Position numbers and translations under genes: made by a program
In this document: one piece after another, positions 16,021 through 19,105 of the stretch
Numbering within the stretch: the stretch's first letter is position 1
Layout of the letters: every line of letters begins with the position of its first letter
NCBI GenBank assembly: GCA_043739325.1
Contig: JAYUFK010000045.1
Span: 1 to 19,105 of the forward strand
From: Roseiarcus sp043739325
Lineage (GTDB): Bacteria > Pseudomonadota > Alphaproteobacteria > Rhizobiales > Beijerinckiaceae
Length of the DNA stretch: 19,105 nucleotides
Reading direction: 5' to 3'
Notes under the pieces: generated by a model
The model's database searches: none
The model's input: only the letters and a program-made list of their open reading frames with translations
What the model was told of the DNA's origin: nothing

Positions 16021-16079
16021 GGAATGAAAGCGGATTTGGGGCCCTCACGTTACACATTTAGTAAGGACACACCTGAAGC

Positions 16080-16985
16080 ATGACCGAAACCCGCATCTCC
16101 TCCGCCACTCTGGAAGTCGTCATTGGCTTTGAGCGCCGCTTCGTGATGATCGGCGAGCGCATCAATCCGACGGGACGCAAGCTGCTTGCCGCCGAAATGG
16201 CTGAGGGAAACTACAGCCGCGTGATCGCCGATGCGATCGCCCAGGTCGAGGCGGGCGCGCAGATGCTCGATGTCAACGCCGGCATCCCCATGGCCGACGA
16301 ACCGCGCATTCTGGCGGAGTGCATCAAGCTGGTGCAGAGCACGGTTTCGGTGCCGCTGTCGATCGACTCGTCGATCGTCGCGGCGCTTGAGGCCGGCCTC
16401 GCGGTTTACAAGGGCAAGCCGCTGGTCAATTCCGTGACCGGGGAGGACGAGCGGCTCGAAGCCGTGCTGCCGCTGGTCAAGAAATATGGCGCGGCGGTCA
16501 TCGCGATTTCCAACGACGAGACCGGCATTTCCGAAGACCCCGACGTGCGCTTCGCCGTCGCCAGGAAGATCGTCGAGCGCGCGGCGGATTTCGGCATCCC
16601 GCGCGAGGACGTCGTCGTCGATCCGCTCGTGATGCCGGTGGGCGCGATCAACGACGCAGGCCGCAAGCTGATGCATCTGCTGCGCCGTCTGCGCGAGGAA
16701 TTGAAGGTTAACACATCGTGCGGCGCTTCGAATTTTTCTTTCGGCCTGCCCAACCGGCGCGGCCTCAACGCCGGCTTCATGCCGATGATGATCGGCGCCG
16801 GGCTGACCTCGGCGATCATGAACCCGCTGCATGGCGAGGACATGCAGGCGATTCTCGGCGCCGATGTGGTGATGGGCCATGACCCCAATTGCAGCGCGTG
16901 GATTCGTAAATACCGCGAACCCGCGCCCGAGGGCGATTCCGCGCCAGGCCGGCGCGAGCGCAGCGGACGCCGGGCGCGCGTGTGA
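16080..16985 (+). CDS. Methyltetrahydrofolate:corrinoid methyltransferase (AcsE/MtgA type, pterin-binding)
   Basis: The 301-residue TIM barrel of the dihydropteroate synthase-like superfamily has MIGERINPTG (23-32), MLDVNAG (62-68), LSIDSS (93-98), NSVTGE (117-122), DPL (181-183) and the signature SCGASNFSFGLPNRRGLN (213-230). The last separates methyl-THF corrinoid methyltransferases (GxSNxSxGxxxR) from folate-synthesis DHPS. It would move the methyl group between the corrinoid protein and tetrahydrofolate. The last 22 residues (EPAPEGDSAPGRRERSGRRARV) are low-complexity and basic. The gene is 162 bases after metF, across a palindromic repeat; TAAGGA lies 12 bases before the ATG. The ASKHA gene follows after 4 bases. 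Confidence 0.9.
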   Translation: MTETRISSATLEVVIGFERRFVMIGERINPTGRKLLAAEMAEGNYSRVIADAIAQVEAGAQMLDVNAGIPMADEPRILAECIKLVQSTVSVPLSIDSSIVAALEAGLAVYKGKPLVNSVTGEDERLEAVLPLVKKYGAAVIAISNDETGISEDPDVRFAVARKIVERAADFGIPREDVVVDPLVMPVGAINDAGRKLMHLLRRLREELKVNTSCGASNFSFGLPNRRGLNAGFMPMMIGAGLTSAIMNPLHGEDMQAILGADVVMGHDPNCSAWIRKYREPAPEGDSAPGRRERSGRRARV

Positions 16986-16989
16986 CGCC

Positions 16990-18984
16990 TTGAGCGATCC
17001 CCTCATCGTCTTCACGCCATCGGGCCAGCGCGGGCGTGTGCCCGAGGGCACCAGCATCCTCGCCGCGGCGCGCAAGCTCGGGGTCGATCTCGATTCGGTC
17101 TGCGGCGGTCGCGGCATTTGCTCGCGTTGTCAGGTCGAAATCGCCGTCGGCCAGTTCGCCAAGCACAATGTGGTCTCCAGCCTCGATCACGTCACGCCGT
17201 GGAACGACGTCGAGCAGCGCTATATCGACAAGCGCGGCGCCTTGCATGAGGGCCGGCGGCTCGGCTGTCAGGCGCAAATCCGCGGCGATCTCGTCGTCGA
17301 CGTTCCCGCTGAATCGCAGGTGCATCGGCAGGTCGTGCGCAAGCGCGCCGAAGCCCATCCCATCACAATCGATCCTGTCGTGCGTCTCTACTTCGTCGAG
17401 GTGCGCGAACCCGACATGCACGATCCGTCAAGCGACCTGCGGCGTCTGCAAGCCGCGCTGAGCGAACAATGGGGGCTTGGCGAAACCAGCGCCAGTCTCG
17501 GCGTGCTGCGCGCGCTGCAAAAAACGCTACGCGCTGGCGACTGGAAAGTAACCGTCGCCGTCCGCCGGGGGAGCGACATCGTCGTGGTTTCGCCGGGTTT
17601 TCGCGAGCGCGCGCTGGGGCTGGCGTTCGACGTCGGCTCGACGACCATCGCCGCGCATTTGTGCGATCTGGGCAGCGGCGAAGTGCTGGCTTCTTCCGGC
17701 CTGATGAACCCGCAGATTCGCTTTGGCGAAGATCTGATGAGCCGCGTCTCCTATGTCATGATGAACCCCGGCGGCGATATGGAGCTGACGCGGAGCGTGC
17801 GCGGAGCGCTTGATGAGCTGATCGGCGATGTCGCGCGCGAGGCCAAGGCGGAGCGCGAAGAGATCGTCGAAATCACGCTCGTCGGCAATCCGATCATGCA
17901 TCATCTCTTCCTCGGGCTCGACCCGACGGAGCTTGGCGGCGCGCCGTTTGCGTTGACGCTCGATGGCGCGTTCGAGGCGCGGGCGCGCGATTTCGGCCTC
18001 AATGTCGCACCGGGCGCGTTTGTCTATTGCCTCCCCTGCATCGCCGGCCATGTCGGCGCCGACACGGCGGGCGTCGTGCTCGCCGAAGGGCCGTATTTGC
18101 GCGATGAACTGACGCTGCTCGTCGATGTCGGCACCAACGCGGAACTCGTGTTCGGCAACAAGCACCGGTTGCTCGCCTGTTCCTCGCCGACCGGTCCGGC
18201 TTTCGAGGGCGCGCAGATTTCCTGCGGCCAGCGCGCCGCGCCGGGCGCCATCGAGCGCGTGCGCATCGATCGCGCCACGCTGGAGCCGCGCTTCAAGGTG
18301 ATCGGCTGCGATCTCTGGTCGAACGAGCCGGGCTTTGTGGAAGCGACAGAGTCGATCGGCGTCACCGGCATTTGCGGCTCCGGCATTATCGAGATCATCG
18401 CGGAGATGTATCTGGCCGGAATCATTTCGCAGGACGGCGTCATCGATGGCGCATTGAGCGAGAAGACCAGACGCGTCGAGGCGGTCGGGCGCACGTTCGC
18501 CTACGTGCTGCATGAGGGCGAGCCGCGCCTGCAAATCTATCAGACCGACGTGCGCGCCATTCAGCTCGCCAAATCGGCGCTGTATGCCGGCGCCAAGCTG
18601 CTGATCGAGCGCTACGGCGCGGGCGCGCCCGAGCGCATCACGCTGGCGGGCGCGTTCGGCAGCCACATCGACGTTGTCTACGCCATGGCGCTCGGGCTCA
18701 TTCCCGACTGCGATCTTGCAAAGGTCGCGGCGGCGGGCAATGCGGCCGGCACCGGCGCGCGCATCGCGTTGCTCAACCTTGGCGCGCGCGCCGAGATCGA
18801 GGGCGTGGTGCGAAGGATCGAGAAAATCGAGACCGCAATCGAGCCGCGTTTTCAGGAACATTTCGTCGCCGCGATGGCGATCCCCAACAAGGTCGACGCG
18901 TTTCCGAATCTGGCTAGGGTTATCGAGCTGCCGGCGCCCAAGGAGGGCGATGGCGGCGGGCCGCAGAGGCGGCGGCGAAGGTAG
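16990..18984 (+). CDS. ASKHA-domain reductive activator of the corrinoid protein (RACo/RamA-like, DUF4445)
   Basis: The 664-residue protein begins with a plant-type [2Fe-2S] ferredoxin domain: C38, C44, C47 (VCGGRGICSRCQ) and C93 (RLGCQ). After a linker, an actin-like ATPase domain starts near residue 209 (LGLAFDVGSTTIAAHL). It contains ITLVGNPIMHHLFLGL, IAGHVGADTAGVVL, LLVDVGTNAEL and VTGICGSGIIEIIAEM. The layout is that of RACo, which uses ATP to push electrons onto Co(II) corrinoid and restore Co(I); RamA differs in having a C-terminal 4Fe-4S region. The start is TTG 16990, four bases after the previous stop; no ATG or clear Shine-Dalgarno is available, so the start could shift slightly. 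Confidence 0.9.
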   Translation: MSDPLIVFTPSGQRGRVPEGTSILAAARKLGVDLDSVCGGRGICSRCQVEIAVGQFAKHNVVSSLDHVTPWNDVEQRYIDKRGALHEGRRLGCQAQIRGDLVVDVPAESQVHRQVVRKRAEAHPITIDPVVRLYFVEVREPDMHDPSSDLRRLQAALSEQWGLGETSASLGVLRALQKTLRAGDWKVTVAVRRGSDIVVVSPGFRERALGLAFDVGSTTIAAHLCDLGSGEVLASSGLMNPQIRFGEDLMSRVSYVMMNPGGDMELTRSVRGALDELIGDVAREAKAEREEIVEITLVGNPIMHHLFLGLDPTELGGAPFALTLDGAFEARARDFGLNVAPGAFVYCLPCIAGHVGADTAGVVLAEGPYLRDELTLLVDVGTNAELVFGNKHRLLACSSPTGPAFEGAQISCGQRAAPGAIERVRIDRATLEPRFKVIGCDLWSNEPGFVEATESIGVTGICGSGIIEIIAEMYLAGIISQDGVIDGALSEKTRRVEAVGRTFAYVLHEGEPRLQIYQTDVRAIQLAKSALYAGAKLLIERYGAGAPERITLAGAFGSHIDVVYAMALGLIPDCDLAKVAAAGNAAGTGARIALLNLGARAEIEGVVRRIEKIETAIEPRFQEHFVAAMAIPNKVDAFPNLARVIELPAPKEGDGGGPQRRRRR

Positions 18985-19020
18985 GCATCCGGCGCTGTCC
19001 GATGCGTGACTGGAACCGCC

Positions 19021-19040
19021 GTCATGGCCGGGCTTGTCCC
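19021..19040 (+). repeat. Truncated copy of the 31-bp palindrome arm
   Basis: These 20 bases equal the first 20 bases of the arm at 12478. The match ends abruptly at 19040, where the arm should continue with ggccatccacg, and no inverted partner follows in the remaining 65 bases. The unrelated sequence that takes over (starting acgactgtcc) might be the end of a mobile element or simply divergence. Confidence 0.7.
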
Positions 19041-19105
19041 ACGACTGTCCGGTTCATGTCATTGCCAAGTTTAGTTGGAGTTGTCGAGAGTCGAAGGGCG
19101 GGGGC

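Noticed and set aside
16050..17117. 355-residue reverse open frame
   Set aside because: It lies antisense to the methyl-THF methyltransferase gene and crosses into the ASKHA gene; its Arg/His/Asp-rich translation is typical of a shadow frame.
17527..18861. 444-residue reverse open frame
   Set aside because: It is antisense to the clearly conserved ASKHA gene; long reverse frames are expected in GC-rich coding DNA and the translation shows no family motif.

Overview
The window is GC-rich, densely packed chromosomal DNA, probably from an alphaproteobacterium of the order Hyphomicrobiales (Rhizobiales). The basis is codon use, the YgfZ/dihydroorotase and QmcA/NfeD pairings, and intergenic palindromes of the 'ctctcccgc...gcgggagag' and 'atggccgggc...gcccggccat' kinds, which I know as common in that order. 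No rRNA, tRNA, CRISPR array or complete insertion sequence is visible. The species cannot be fixed from the sequence; a methylotrophic or methylated-compound-using member would fit the right half.

Left part (1-6345): the tail of a possible membrane protein, then a stretch of about 280 bases with no recognisable gene, then a SAM-dependent methyltransferase (356-1597). On the minus strand follows a QmcA-type SPFH membrane protein with its NfeD partner (3065 down to 1607). Divergent from it is an exported creatininase-family protein (3180-4013). Next is a YgfZ-type folate-binding protein (minus) divergent from a dihydroorotase (plus).

Middle part (6342-12362): two tandem minus-strand short-chain dehydrogenases, one resembling the dehydrogenase domain of peroxisomal multifunctional enzyme 2. 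Divergent from them is a two-gene molybdenum hydroxylase of the isoquinoline 1-oxidoreductase type (IorAB-like) with a Tat signal on the large subunit. A DUF861-type cupin (minus) and a Nit-type carbon-nitrogen hydrolase (plus) follow.

Right part (12616-18984): the standout region, seven same-strand genes forming a corrinoid-dependent one-carbon module: a methylamine-type corrinoid protein, a DUF1638 protein, a small 'virulence factor' family protein, a cysteine-rich MetV-like protein, MetF, an AcsE/MtgA-type methyltetrahydrofolate:corrinoid methyltransferase, and a RACo/RamA-like ASKHA-ferredoxin activator. The inferred flow is: unknown methyl donor -> corrinoid protein -> tetrahydrofolate -> 5-methyl-THF -> 5,10-methylene-THF by MetVF, with the ASKHA protein reducing inactivated Co(II). 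The enzyme that would demethylate the substrate (MttB-, MtaB- or UroD-like) is not in the window, so the donor is unknown. Several genes are translationally coupled and three use TTG starts. A perfect 31-bp inverted repeat lies just upstream of the module and a truncated copy of one arm lies just downstream.
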